From Phylloscopus collybita (Eukaryota; Chordata; Aves; Passeriformes; Phylloscopidae), in contig JAJNNQ010000031.1 of NCBI GenBank assembly GCA_027886175.1, positions 2,642,501 to 2,706,500 on the forward strand: 64,000 nt of DNA. The letters run 5' to 3'. Made by a program: the position numbers and the translations under genes. Shown one piece after another: positions 35,061 to 44,985 of this stretch. Position 1 is the stretch's first letter, and every line of letters begins with the position of its first letter. The notes beneath the pieces were generated by a model, which ran no database searches, was not told where the DNA came from, and saw only the letters and a program-made list of their open reading frames with translations.

Positions 35061-35397
35061 TATCTCAAAAGCAAAGATCCAGTTTTTCCTGAATGCTTGC
35101 TAAGTAATAAAAATGGGAAAGGAAAACAAGACAGAAATTTCACTACACAAAGTGAATGTTTTTTTTTTTTTTTCTGAATCCAAAGTCTTGTGCTCCTCCT
35201 CATCATCCTTGAGGCAATCACAGGCCTTCAGGGAGCAGATTTCCATCCTGCCTTACTGTGCACCCTGAGGATTTTGATCCAGTCTGAGCAGACTGGTTGG
35301 AACCATTGGGTTGTGTGCATGAGATTTATGAGGGACTGGAGAGCACCTAGTTTTGGGGAAAGAGCTGAACAGCAGGACAAGCACAAACACAGAGCCA
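35061..35397. other. Unique noncoding stretch
   Basis: Contains a T14 run at about 35160-35173. Nothing else recognised. Confidence 0.5.
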
Positions 35398-35520
35398 TGG
35401 CTCCAAGATCAAAATGTCCAGTGAATCCTGTGGATCCTTATCCCTCACAGCAGCAATGCCCAGTGTGTTCTGCCTTGGGAATGGAAAGAGAATTCTGAAT
35501 TAGGCACCTTGAAGCCCATC
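35398..35520. repeat. Unassigned repeat R2, copy 2
   Basis: Direct-orientation match to 29507-29629 over 123 bp without gaps (about 92 percent). Similarity stops abruptly at both ends, and the R1 block that follows R2 in copy 1 is absent here. Confidence 0.85.
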
Positions 35521-35764
35521 ATTGTTTGCAGCTCTCCACCAAAGGGCTGCTGTTTGTTCATTCTGGCCGTGTGTCCTGGCTGCAGCCTGTCCTGGGTACA
35601 CTCTGCTGCTCAGCACCCAAAGTGCTTTCATCCTAAATTAGCCAAAAAATTCTTCACCTTTGATGGGATTGAACGCCCAAAGCTGCACATTTACAGTCTC
35701 TTCCTCGGGATAATCACAAGGATGTGGTGCTGTGCAGTGAGACAGCATTTTGCTTAGTCAAAGA
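35521..35764. other. Unique noncoding stretch
   Basis: Single-copy spacer between R2 copy 2 and a CR1. Nothing recognised. Confidence 0.5.
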
Positions 35765-36058
35765 GAAGAGTTTCCAAGGGCATGGAGTGACAGGACAAGG
35801 GGACTGGCATCCAAGTGACAAAGATGAGCTTTAGATTGGATATTAAGAAGGAATTGTTCCCTGGGAGGGTGGGGAGACCCTGGCACAGGGTGCCCAGAGA
35901 AGCTGTGGCTGCCCCTGGATCCCTGGGAGTGTCCAAGGCCAGGCTGGATGGGGCTTGGAGCAACCTGGGATGGTGGAAGGTGTCTCTGCCCATGGCAGGG
36001 GTGGGACTGGATGAGCTTTAATGTTTCTTCCAACCCAAACTTTCTGGGATTCCAGGAT
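35765..36058 (+). mobile_element. CR1 LINE 3' fragment
   Basis: Plus-strand landmarks: TAGATTGGATATTAAGAAGG (about 35832), GGCACAGGGTGCCCAGAGAA (about 35882), GTGTCCAAGGCCAGGCTGGA, and the end TTCTTCCAACCCAAAC with TGGGATTCCAGG. It is close in sequence to the copy at 2641-2905 but keeps its 3' end. Confidence 0.94.
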
Positions 36059-36902
36059 AAGCAGAGAGAGTGCTGTGTGGTGAGCTGTAGGTTCCCCATA
36101 TCCTTTCCTTGGGAAGAGTGTGGCTTTCCCAGCATTGCCTCTCATCCTTTCTGGGTACAGATTTAGAAATCCATTCCCAGCCGGAGCAGCTGAGTCTGTT
36201 CTGCTGAAGGCTTCCAGGGATCTGCTGGAATGGGCTGAGGAAAGCTCTGGGCAGTGCTGGTGTTGGGGAGCACAGCTGGGGCAGCTCAGACTCTTCACCT
36301 ACAGAGTTCAGCATCCCTGGTTGTTACCCACCGTGCTTGGTTCACTCACTGCCTCAGTTTTCATTTTGTTTCAATAAATGCAGCCAGTGCTTCATGTTCT
36401 ACAGGAATTTGTCTTCAGAAATGCAGATTCATCCACAGTAACAAAGGGCAGAAGCATTTGGGCTACATTTAGGGAGCAGAAACTACACAGAGACCTAAAC
36501 AAACACAGATTATTTTAGCTAGCAGTGTGATTTTTTTTTTCCAAGACAAACCATTGCCTTTCTTTTCCCTCCCATTGATGTTCAAATTGGTTTGATATTT
36601 TTGATAAGGACAAGGAGAGAAATCACTTAGCTTGGAGGCAGAATGGGTTTGAGAGAGCTGTGCAGGGCTGTTGAGAAGGGCTGGCTCAGCAGAGCTGTCT
36701 GGCCGGGCTGTGTCTGCCCATCCAGGTGTCTGCTGAGCAGGGAGCTGACTGCTCTGAGCCTGAGCTGCATGGCCACGATGGCCAACAGCTGCCAGAGCCC
36801 TCCTGGGGCTGCAGAGCTTCCTCCCTGTTCCCAGGAACATGGGGAGGAGGGACAAGGTTCTGGGTATGCACTGGAGTTAAATGAAAATAGAAAAAATTAA
36901 TG
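36059..36902. other. Unique noncoding stretch
   Basis: Lies between two convergent CR1 copies. It has a T11 run near 36531. The minus-strand open frame at 36469-36855 has no recognisable domain. Confidence 0.5.
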
Positions 36903-37258
36903 TAGAATCCCAGAATGGTTTGGGTTGGGGGGGATCTCAAAGCCCATCCAGTTCCACCCCTTGCCAGGGGCAGGGACACCTTCCACCATCCCAGGTTGCT
37001 ACCCAGCCTGGCCTTGGACACTTCCAGGGACCCAGAGGCAGCCACAGCTTCTCTGGGCACCCTGTGCCAGGGCCTTCCCACCCTCACAAGGAAAATTTCT
37101 TTCCAACATCCAACCCAAATCTACCCTGCTTCAGATTAATGCCTTTCCCCCTGTTCTGTCCCTCCATTCCTTGTCCCCAGTCCCCCTCCAGCACTTCTGG
37201 AGCCCCTTTAGGCACTGGAAGGGGCTCTGAGCTCTCCCTGAAGCTTTTCCAGACATCA
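36903..37258 (-). mobile_element. CR1 LINE 3' fragment, minus strand
   Basis: Tail AGAATCCCAGAATGGTTTGG (about 36904), AGGGGCAGGGACACCTTCCA (about 36965), GCCACAGCTTCTCTGGGCAC (about 37039), then TCCTTGTCCCCAGTCCCCCT and GGAGCCCCTTTAGGCACTGG (about 37198). About 355 bp remain. A small deletion removes the usual CCAAGCCCCATCC segment. Confidence 0.94.
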
Positions 37259-38390
37259 ATATTCTTCTATGGAAGTTAAAACGTGATCAGTTGTTGGCCA
37301 AGGGTTCAGCTCCATTTGGTTCATCTCTGCTGTTGCCACAGGTCTGTCTTCACACCAACCATTTCAGGTTTCCAGTGAAAGCTTTGGGCTCTTCCCAGGC
37401 TGGAGATCCCATCCCTGGGGTTTGGAAGTTTTGTTCATCATAGAGGAGCAGCTCCATCCCTGCCCTTCCCTGGTCCCATCCATCTGCACCAATGGTCAGG
37501 TGAGCAGCACCAACACCCCCCCACCACTGCATCCCCACAGTGGGATAGAAACATTTCCCAACTCCAGTTCTTTGCTTTTAATGAGGTTTGGGGTATTACC
37601 CAATCCTTCAGAGTCTTTGGGGAAAGACAGCTGGGAAAGGGCAAGCAAAACTCTCCTATTTTAGTGTGCATTGCATAAGAGAGGCACAGGAAGCGGGGAG
37701 AGAGCTCCGAGGAGGAGAGATTTATCCCACACAACACTGCCAACGGAGCACAGTCTGGTAAGGGCACCCAGGGCTCGTTCCTCCCGTGCTATACATAGAT
37801 CCTCCTGCCTATAATGGGAGAATTAGGTAATTTTACACAGCTTTCGGTCTGAAGTACGGTTTGTTTAGTGTAGCTGATTACTGGAATGGCTGGAAAACAG
37901 GCTTTCCTTGAGTTGTGACACCGGAATATTTGTTCTGTGAATGACTGAAGGCTCTGTCCCCATTTGTTTTCCTCATGACCCTGTCCTTCTGCTAGTCCCA
38001 TTTCCATTTTTAATGTGCTCCTTGGCATAGCAGCGGAGCGAGAGCGGGGCTCGCTCATTCAAGGCAGGCTTTTTTGTTTTCCTTTTTCCTGTTTGTGATT
38101 TTCTGCTGTTACAGATCAGGTTGTAGTTGTTGGCAGTGATTCATGCAGAGAGGCAGAAGACCCAGATTTTTTGTTTAGCATTTTTCAATATGTTTGGCAT
38201 TTTAATGTTCTCAAAGCACTCTTTAATTTGTTACATCTTGCTCACTCATAATGTACAGCTGGGGAGAGATTGGTACCACAGAGAAGTTCCTGAGGGCTCC
38301 TGGGTGAGGAGTGTTAGAGGCTGGAATGTTTAGGTAATTATGGAGCAACTGGGAGTTTGCAGAGGGTCCATTACATGCCACGAGTTTAAA
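37259..38390. other. Unique noncoding stretch
   Basis: No element or gene recognised. The sequence is mixed GC and not repetitive. Confidence 0.5.
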
Positions 38391-38422
38391 ATGTGTGTGT
38401 GTGTGTGTGGGGGGGGGGGGGG
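38391..38422. repeat. (TG)n-G14 microsatellite
   Basis: About nine GT units at 38391-38408 run directly into 14 or so consecutive G residues. The G run lies just upstream of a CR1 and could pair as a G-quadruplex with neighbouring G runs. Confidence 0.9.
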
Positions 38423-38469
38423 ATAAAAAACGTGTTTTGACTGAGCAGATTTTTTTACTTGTCTGAATT

Positions 38470-38745
38470 AGAATCAGGTAATGGTCCAGGTTGGAAAAGG
38501 CCTCCCAGACTATTGAGTCCAACCATTCCTGCAGCACTGCCAAGGCTGCCACTAACCCATGTCCCCAAGTGTCACATCCACACATTTTTTCAACCCTTCC
38601 ATGGGTGGTGACTCCACCTCTTCCCTGGCCAGCCTGTTCCAACACTTGACCACCCATTCAGAGGTGCAATTTTTCCTAATATCCAGTTGAGATTTCCATA
38701 CTTCCATTGACTGCAGCATTTGTAGGAGCTGCAACCCCCCTGTGG
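38470..38745 (-). mobile_element. CR1 LINE 3' fragment, minus strand (second subfamily)
   Basis: ATGGTCCAGGTTGGAAAAGG (about 38480), TTGAGTCCAACCATTCCTGC, CCATGTCCCCAAGTGTCACA (about 38559), GGTGACTCCACCTC, GCCTGTTCCAACACTTGACC and TTTTTCCTAATATCCAGTTG. This set marks the same subfamily as the copies at 6033, 41918 and 46853. Confidence 0.93.
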
Positions 38746-39127
38746 TGTGTGAATTGGATTTGTAACCCTAAAGAGGATGAAGTGCTTGCTGCTAGCAAGG
38801 TAAAGTGCTCTGCACACAGTTAGGTAGAGGAAGGGATCCTTCTGTGAAGTTGTCCAAGTCCTGTTTTATTTAAGCTCGGTTTTAGTGAGATTAATAAAAG
38901 GCAATTGGAGGGTGAGGCAATTAGAATGAGGAGAAAAGTGCTGGAGCAGCAGGTAAAGCCCATCCTGATTTATTTCCCTGCCCACAAAGGAAAAGATTTA
39001 ATCTGAGGGTAGCTGCCAAGACATCCCCATCCCTTGAAAGCAGGATGAGATGAATTGTGGACAGGAAGAAGGAAAACAGCAAGACTGGAGCTTCACCTCT
39101 TTATTCCTCCCCCCTACCTTCACCTTA
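38746..39127. other. Unique noncoding stretch
   Basis: Lies immediately left of the CpG island. Nothing recognised. Confidence 0.5.
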
Positions 39128-39416
39128 CGAGCGAATCAATTCTTTTTTCTCTTCATCCCAACGCGTCTTGCGAAACGAACCTCCCGAGCGGAAAGGTTCG
39201 AAACGCCTTCGCGGTTCCTTCCGCTTCTCCGTGGATCCCAGCACCCCGGCACCGTCACCAGGAGCCGCGGGAGGAACCATCCCCGCCTGACAGATGGGGC
39301 TCCGAGGCACAGATGGGGCTCCCTGACTGGAGCAGGGAGGCAAAAGCCGCGCGCGGCGACACCGCCCAGCCTGGAACATCGCGTCTCTCCCGCATCCTTC
39401 CCCGAGCCCGCGCTCC
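39128..39416. promoter_or_regulatory. CpG island, candidate promoter or enhancer
   Basis: By eye count about 32 CpG dinucleotides in about 290 bp with roughly 60 percent GC, so observed/expected is near 1. The rest of the window is CpG-depleted. Dense clusters include CAACGCGTCTTGCGAAACG (about 39158-39176) and GCCGCGCGCGGCGAC (about 39346-39360). A 15-bp block CACAGATGGGGCTCC is nearly repeated within 17 bp. No TATA box or convincing exon is seen. An unmethylated promoter for an unrecognised transcript, or a young GC-rich insertion, are the main options. Confidence 0.5.
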
Positions 39417-39858
39417 TCACACCTGTTTGGGGCAAGGCTAAGGCAGGGGAGGGGTGAAGTCATGCCCTGGTCTGGTGTGATTTCCACTGGGAAGTGTGTG
39501 ACGCTGGTGGGGCTCACAGGACATTCCGGCGTCACGCAGGTTTTCCCCTTTTTTTTCCCTCTCTGAGGTTTTTTGCTCTTCTTGCGGAACAGCGTCGGAA
39601 GCCGGAATCTGTTCTCACACGGAGTAAAGGAGTCTCTGCCGACCTGCCTGATGGCTGTGGAGTCTCCAGGAAGAGATGGTTGGAGATGAGGGAGGTTTCC
39701 TTCAGAAATCCTCCCCGGTTCTGGTTGTGCTTGGCGAAAATTTGACCTTGTCTGTCAAATGTTCTGATTTTGTGGAAGGGGCGAATTCTCCAAATTTCTG
39801 CTTGTTGTATTTTAAATGTGGAGAGAGATACCTTCCTACCAGACTGGGAGAAAAAATG
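39417..39858. other. Unique stretch between CpG island and LTR
   Basis: It retains several CpGs near 39525-39605 and a T-rich run near 39547. It has no recognisable viral motif, and since the LTR to its right is a bounded solo copy it is probably host sequence. Confidence 0.45.
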
Positions 39859-39864
39859 CATGAT

Positions 39865-40169
39865 TGTAGCCATGGTTCATGCTGTGATGTTTGAGTTCTC
39901 TGAAACTCTTTCCCAGACACTGTTCTGCCAACAAGAGACACGTTTTCCTAACTGTAACCTGTGTTTGCATTGCTTTCCCTAGGAGGGACTTCTTCTTGAT
40001 GTCCCTCTGACTTGACCAATGTAGTTGAAGAAGTTTGTCTTTCTTCCACCCCTTTGGGTGGTTCTTTGTAAAACAGTATAAAGGGAAGAAATTCCTGGGT
40101 AATAAAGACTGTAGTAATTTCAGCCTTCTGACCTCAGAGTCCATGTCACTGTCATCTTGAACAGTGTCA
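39865..40169 (+). mobile_element. LTR family A, solo copy 2
   Basis: A 305-bp LTR from TGTAGCCATGG to ACAGTGTCA. Flanks CATGAT (39859-39864) and CATGAA (40170-40175) form a 6-bp duplication with one mismatch. Promoter signals in order: CCAAT (40016-40020), TATAAA (40077-40082), then AATAAA (40101-40106). It shares a 150-bp block (39896-40045) with copy 3 without a single difference. Confidence 0.93.
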
Positions 40170-40175
40170 CATGAA

Positions 40176-40289
40176 GGCTCTGAAAATCCCAGAAACTGAA
40201 GGGGACGTTTTATTAGGGTGTATTTAATGGCAGGTGTCTAAAGGCAGATAAATCCCTTCTGTCTTTCATTAGCAAACAAAAGGAGATTG
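40176..40289. other. Short unique spacer
   Basis: Nothing recognised between the LTR and the following CR1. Confidence 0.5.
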
Positions 40290-40480
40290 TGGAGTCCTCA
40301 TTACTGGAAGTGTCCAAGGCCAGGTTGGACAGGGCTTGGAGCACCCTGGGATGGTGGAAAGCATCCCTGCCCACAGCAGAGGGTGAAACAGTGCAAAGTT
40401 GATGACAGCTTTATAGCTGGGCTGAGCATTAAGGTCCTTCCAACCCAAACCATTCTGGGATTGTGTGGTTCTGTGAAAGT
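40290..40480 (+). mobile_element. CR1 LINE 3' fragment with internal insertion
   Basis: GTGTCCAAGGCCAGGTTGGA (about 40310), GGCTTGGAGCACCCTGGGAT, TCCCTGCCCACAGCAG, then about 40 bp of foreign sequence (about 40388-40430), then GCATTAAGGTCCTTCCAACC and the CATTCTGGGATTGTGTGGTT tail. Confidence 0.9.
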
Positions 40481-40712
40481 TTCCAGCAGGTTTAAACCCC
40501 TGAACAGGTGGTGAAAGACAAATGTTCCTGAGTGCACAGCCTCCAAGGAACCCAGGAAATGACATTACCATCCACGATTCTTGTCCTTTCCTTTATTTCC
40601 TTGTGGATGTCAAGTCAGAATCCCTCGTTAAAATCCTTCCTGATGACGAATTAATCGGTGAAGGGATTCCTGGGTGGAATGGTGTCTTGAGCAATTCCCT
40701 CTCAGGGGAAAT
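40481..40712. other. Short unique spacer
   Basis: Nothing recognised. Confidence 0.5.
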
Positions 40713-40882
40713 TTGGGACAGGTCTGTTGAAGTTGTTCATCCCTGATTTAGGAACGCAAGAAATATTTGCAAAAAATCAAAACTCCCAAGTGAAGCCCCT
40801 TGTTCCCCTGGAAGATCAGCTTCCAGGGAAAGAAAGAAGTGCAAACACAGCTTGCCATTCCACGAGGGGATTTTTTTGTGTT
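40713..40882 (+). repeat. 170-bp duplicated segment R3, copy 1
   Basis: From TTGGGACAGGTCTGTTGAAG to a T run followed by GTGTT. The same segment lies in direct orientation at 44276-44451, with few substitutions, one 5-bp gap and a longer T run in the second copy. The sequence has no CR1 or LTR signature, and I cannot assign it. Confidence 0.9.
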
Positions 40883-41917
40883 GGCTGAGCTGGGCAGGGA
40901 TCTTCTCCATGAGGGATTATCATTCCATCCTCCTGCCTTGCAGGAGCTGTGCGTGAGCTCAGGAATCAGGTGATTTGTTTTCTTTAAAGCCTTGGGTAAC
41001 GGCTGTTCTGGATCGTTTCACCCAAAATTTCAGAAAAAATTCTTTGCTCCAGAGCCGGGCTCAGCGCATCAGGGTGGAGAGCTCGTTCTCTATCAGAGTT
41101 TGGAGATATTATTAAACTTTGCATCGCTGTGAATTATGTCTCAGTCAGCACATTATCAAAATAGCAACATCTTGAAATACTTATTGAACAAACATGAAAG
41201 TAGGGTCTTGGATTACTTAGGAAGCATCTTTACACAGCGAGGAGAAATACAAGCTTTCTGTTTTTCGGGTAATAAAGGGCAAGCAGGCTCAATAAATAGC
41301 TGCTTTTGGGAAATGGGATTTAATATGCATGAAAGTCAGCATTCTTGGGGAAAAAAAATATAATAAAAGAGAGAGAAAGCCTAAAAGCTCAGGGCTGTCC
41401 TCCACACAATAGACAAAACCATCAAGGAGCCCATTTGGGATACGCTGAAGTTCAAGTTTTGTCAATCCCAGGGAGGGTTTTTAGTGGCTGGAGGATGTCA
41501 GGGAGATAAAATTCACCAGGGCCTTTGGGAAATGCTCTGAGTTCATTAAATGAGATGGCGGTGAAGTCAGAATATTTTAAACCTCACATTTTAAATTAGT
41601 TTTATTCAGCATTTTACACATTTTTTTCTCAAGCTTTTTTGGTACATTTTTGTCGCAAAGGCCTTCTTTGACATTCAGTGAAAATAATGGGACAATCTAA
41701 TACTAAACCAAAGCGTGCCAGCATGAAGCCACACCTCAGTGAGCCCCCAGCTGAGTTCTAATGCTGTCCTAATTCCTTAATGATCCTTTTATTCCAAAAA
41801 CCTCCAGCTTGTCCAGAAGGAGGTCTCTGCTTGCTGGGGATGGTGCAAACACAGAGCAATAAACGTTCCCTCTCATGCCACAACGTGTGGCTCCTGGGAA
41901 GAGGCAGGGGAAGGGCA
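40883..41917. other. Unique noncoding stretch
   Basis: Includes a candidate conserved element at 41090-41360. No transposon recognised. Confidence 0.5.
41090..41360. promoter_or_regulatory. Candidate conserved noncoding element
   Basis: Non-repetitive sequence with ATATTATTAAACTTTGCATC, GTGAATTATGTCTCAGTCAG, TTTAATATGCATGAAAG (octamer-like ATGCAT) and CAATAAATAGCTGC. The motif mix resembles vertebrate developmental enhancers, but this is inference from composition. Confidence 0.22.
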
Positions 41918-42260
41918 CATGGAATGGTTTAGGATGGAAAAACCCTCCAAGACCATCAAGTCTAACCATTCCCAGCACTGCCAAGGCCACCACTGACCCA
42001 TGTCCCCAAGTGCCACACCCACATGGCTTTGAAATCTCTCCAGGGATGGGGACTGCCTCGCTGCCCTGTGCAGCTGTGCCAGGGCTGGACAGCCCTTTCC
42101 ATGAAGGAATTCTCCCTAATGTCCAATCTAAACCTCTCTTGGTGCAACTGGAGGCTGTTTGCTCTTGCTTCTTGGGGGAGGAGGCCAAACCTCTGTGTAA
42201 GGGAAGGAAGGGAGGGGATCTTCCTCTCTTGAGGGGGTTGTGGGTGGCCTTCCCTGGGAT
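41918..42260 (-). mobile_element. CR1 LINE 3' fragment, minus strand (second subfamily)
   Basis: ATGGAATGGTTTAGGATGGA tail (about 41920), ACCATCAAGTCTAACCATTC, CCATGTCCCCAAGTGCCACA (about 41999), CTCTCCAGGGATGGGGACTG and AATGTCCAATCTAAACCTCT (about 42118). The right boundary is vague after about 42200. Confidence 0.92.
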
Positions 42261-44275
42261 GCTCCAGGAGATCCCGTTTCAGTCCCATTCTTCAGTCTAT
42301 CCCTCTTTAAAAGTGATTAAATTGATGAAACTTGCTTATAACTGCAACAATTTATGTTTGTTGCGATGCCACTTGCTGCTATGAGCAGAGTTCTACTACA
42401 GAATTTTACTCAGCCACTGATTGTTAAAATTTAATTCTTTTTTTTTTTTTTTGGAAACTCAGTGACTTACAATGCATCCTGCTCCGTGGATGAGTACAAA
42501 TCCCTAGGTCTCTTCCAAAGCAACAGTGTGAAGGCATTGCCAGTGCTGACACTGGGATCTCCTCAGCCTTGCCCTAGTGCAGGCTCAGGCTGCTCTGTAA
42601 TCCATAAAACCCGTTTTGGCTGAGTGCAGGCATCCCTGAATTCCCTGGCACGGCTCCGGCGCCCGTCCGAGGGAGGGGAACTCTCTTTGTCACTGTAATT
42701 AGATCTAAGCTGAGCCTCTGCAAAACGAAGTGATGCCAGGACCAGTCCATCACGCTTTTCCAGTAAAAGTAAACACAAGGACACTTCCCTTCTGCCTCTT
42801 TACATGCTGGAATATGCTTGGGGGAAAACAACAACAACAAAAAAATAAAATAAATCTTGTTTTGAAATGATTGTTATGGATACTTGTTTTCAGTAATGCT
42901 CCAAAGCACCACCTGTTCCTGAGGTCACTGCTGCCAGTGAGATGCACACGAGCTCTGCTGAGGGGACAGCAGCAGCGGGAAAACCACTGGAGACAGCGAA
43001 TAACCTCGGAATCCGATTTTATCTCACCTCTGCCTTTATATCCCAGCCCTCGTTTTGCAGTTTGTAGGAAGCCAAGGGCGAGCTGGGGAAACGTGACAGC
43101 GCCGACAACAAATGTGTGAACAAAGTTCCCTCAGCTAATTGGTGCCCTGTGAGTTTTCCAGTGGGAGCAGCCTCGCAGGCGCTGAAGGGAAGGGGGACAA
43201 AGCCCTGCTATCATCTGCTGTAAACTGAGCTGAGGCTGCTCAGGCACTCGGGGCTCTGCTGATTTATTGTGGCAGCTGACGGGGATGGAACTTGGAATTC
43301 TTGGTGGTTTTGAATAATTTAGAAGGGACAAACTAATAGAGAGGAGTTTTTTTAGTGAGGTGCTTTGGTCCCTGGGGGAAGCTCCTGGAAGGGGAGGAAA
43401 CCCCCAGTGCCTTTGGGATCCTGGGGATCCTCCAAAGCCCTGGGATTGGGGCAGCTGGAGAGATCTTTGGAGTGGCCACTCACAATGCCACAGTCAGCAC
43501 ACCCTAGGGGTAAAGAAATCCCTGAACCTTCAAGAATTCTTTCAGTACTCTTGGGTGGGTCCTGCCTTGCTCACCTCCGCTGCTGTCCAGCCTCCGGACA
43601 AGGCACAAATATTTCATCCACCACATCCACTGGCTTTGATCCAAAACCAAAATGAGCACTCATTTCATGGCAGCCAGCACTTCTCAGCACCACTCCTTAC
43701 CCACTGAGAGCCTCCTGGTTACTCAGAGCATCCCTGGACTGCTCGGTACTGCTGAGACATCCCAGCCACCTCCAAACCTGTTGCAGTGTGAAAAGGCTGC
43801 CTGTCAGCAAACTTTAAATTGTTTCACTTCTAAACACCCATTTCAGCCCTGCTATGATTACAGAAGTTCTGTAAAGAGGGCAAAATAGATCCAGAAATTC
43901 AGCACTTTTCCTTAAATAAGTAGGCATACCAATGTCTTTTGCTGTTTGTAGGCCTTTTGGCCTTGTTAATATTGCCAATTAGAAACTGGCAATTTCCTTG
44001 TTAATATTTTCAATATTAACCACCGGTTACTGCTAAATTACAAACATTAATTAGAATCTCTTCCATTGTCCATTAATGCTAATTGATATTTTGTGGCTTT
44101 CATTCTTTGTTTAAAATATTATTTTATTCTAACACAGGCCTCAGTCCATGGTCTAATGATAATCATGCTTCCAAAACATTAAGAAAATGTTTAATATTTA
44201 ACTTCTGTCTCTGGTTTTTTTTTTGTTAATTTTTTTTTTTTTTTGTTTCCTTCTGTAAAGCAGCTGAAGTGTAGC
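42261..44275. other. Unique noncoding stretch
   Basis: About 2 kb with a T15 run near 42438 and T-rich sequence just before R3 copy 2 (about 44214-44245). Scattered CpGs at about 42640-42665 and 42970-43110. No element recognised. Confidence 0.5.
43960..44200. promoter_or_regulatory. Candidate conserved noncoding element
   Basis: AT-rich with GTTAATATTGCCAATTAG, ACATTAATTAGAATC, CCATTAATGCTAATTGATAT and TCTAATGATAATCATGC: many TAAT cores in about 240 bp, not tandemly repeated. Inference only. Confidence 0.22.
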
Positions 44276-44451
44276 TTGGGACAGGTCTGTTGAAGTTGTT
44301 CATCTCTGATTTAGGAACGCAAGAAATCTTTGCAAAAAATCAAAACTCCCAAGTGGAGCCCCTTGTTCCCCAGATCAGCTTCCAGGGAAAGAAAGAAGTG
44401 CAAACACATCTTGCCATTCCATGAGGGGGATTTTTTTTTTTTTTTTGTGTT
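44276..44451 (+). repeat. 170-bp duplicated segment R3, copy 2
   Basis: Direct copy of 40713-40882, 3.56 kb away. The T run is expanded to about 16 and one G is added. Flanking sequence differs completely on both sides. No flanking duplication could be set, so mobile-element origin is unproven. Confidence 0.9.
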
Positions 44452-44867
44452 CCTGGGTCTCAACTCTTCCCTGAAGCAACAGAAACGGGGGAAAGGCTCC
44501 TGGAGCTTCTTGACATTTGTAAATTCGCTCTTATTCATCTTCCTATCTCAGATTTCTCAGCTGGATGACAAATGTGTGTCATCCACGGAGTTCTGTTTTT
44601 TAGACGTCTCCATTTATTGGATGCTCCGGGGTGTTTGGATTCAACTGGAACTTACAGCTTGTCTATGTTTTATTTGCATAATAAGACTCTGAATGACAGA
44701 GCAGCTCCAGCCAGACGTGTTGGCTCCAAACGCTGCAATTGAAGCTGGGAGTGTTTTGCAAGAGTGAAAAAAGAATGAGACTGAGAGAGAGAGAGAGACT
44801 GATCACGTGTGGAAAAGTTACAGGAGGGAAACACTATCCTGAGACAGAAGATTCTTGGGATGATGAT
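44452..44867. other. Unique noncoding stretch
   Basis: Includes a (GA)8-like run at about 44779-44797. Nothing else recognised. Confidence 0.5.
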
Positions 44868-44985
44868 TCCCAGGCCAGGTTGGATGGGGCTTGGAGCAAC
44901 CTGGGATGCTGGGAGGTGTCTCTTCCTTGTAGGTCCATTCCCACTCAGAATAATCCATTATTCAATAATTCTGTGATTCTGTGAA
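44868..44985 (+). mobile_element. CR1 LINE 3' tail fragment
   Basis: CCCAGGCCAGGTTGGATGGG (about 44869), CTTGGAGCAACCTGGGATG, GTGTCTCTTCCTTGTAGGTC and the tail AATAATTCTGTGATTCTGTG (about 44964). Confidence 0.88.
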
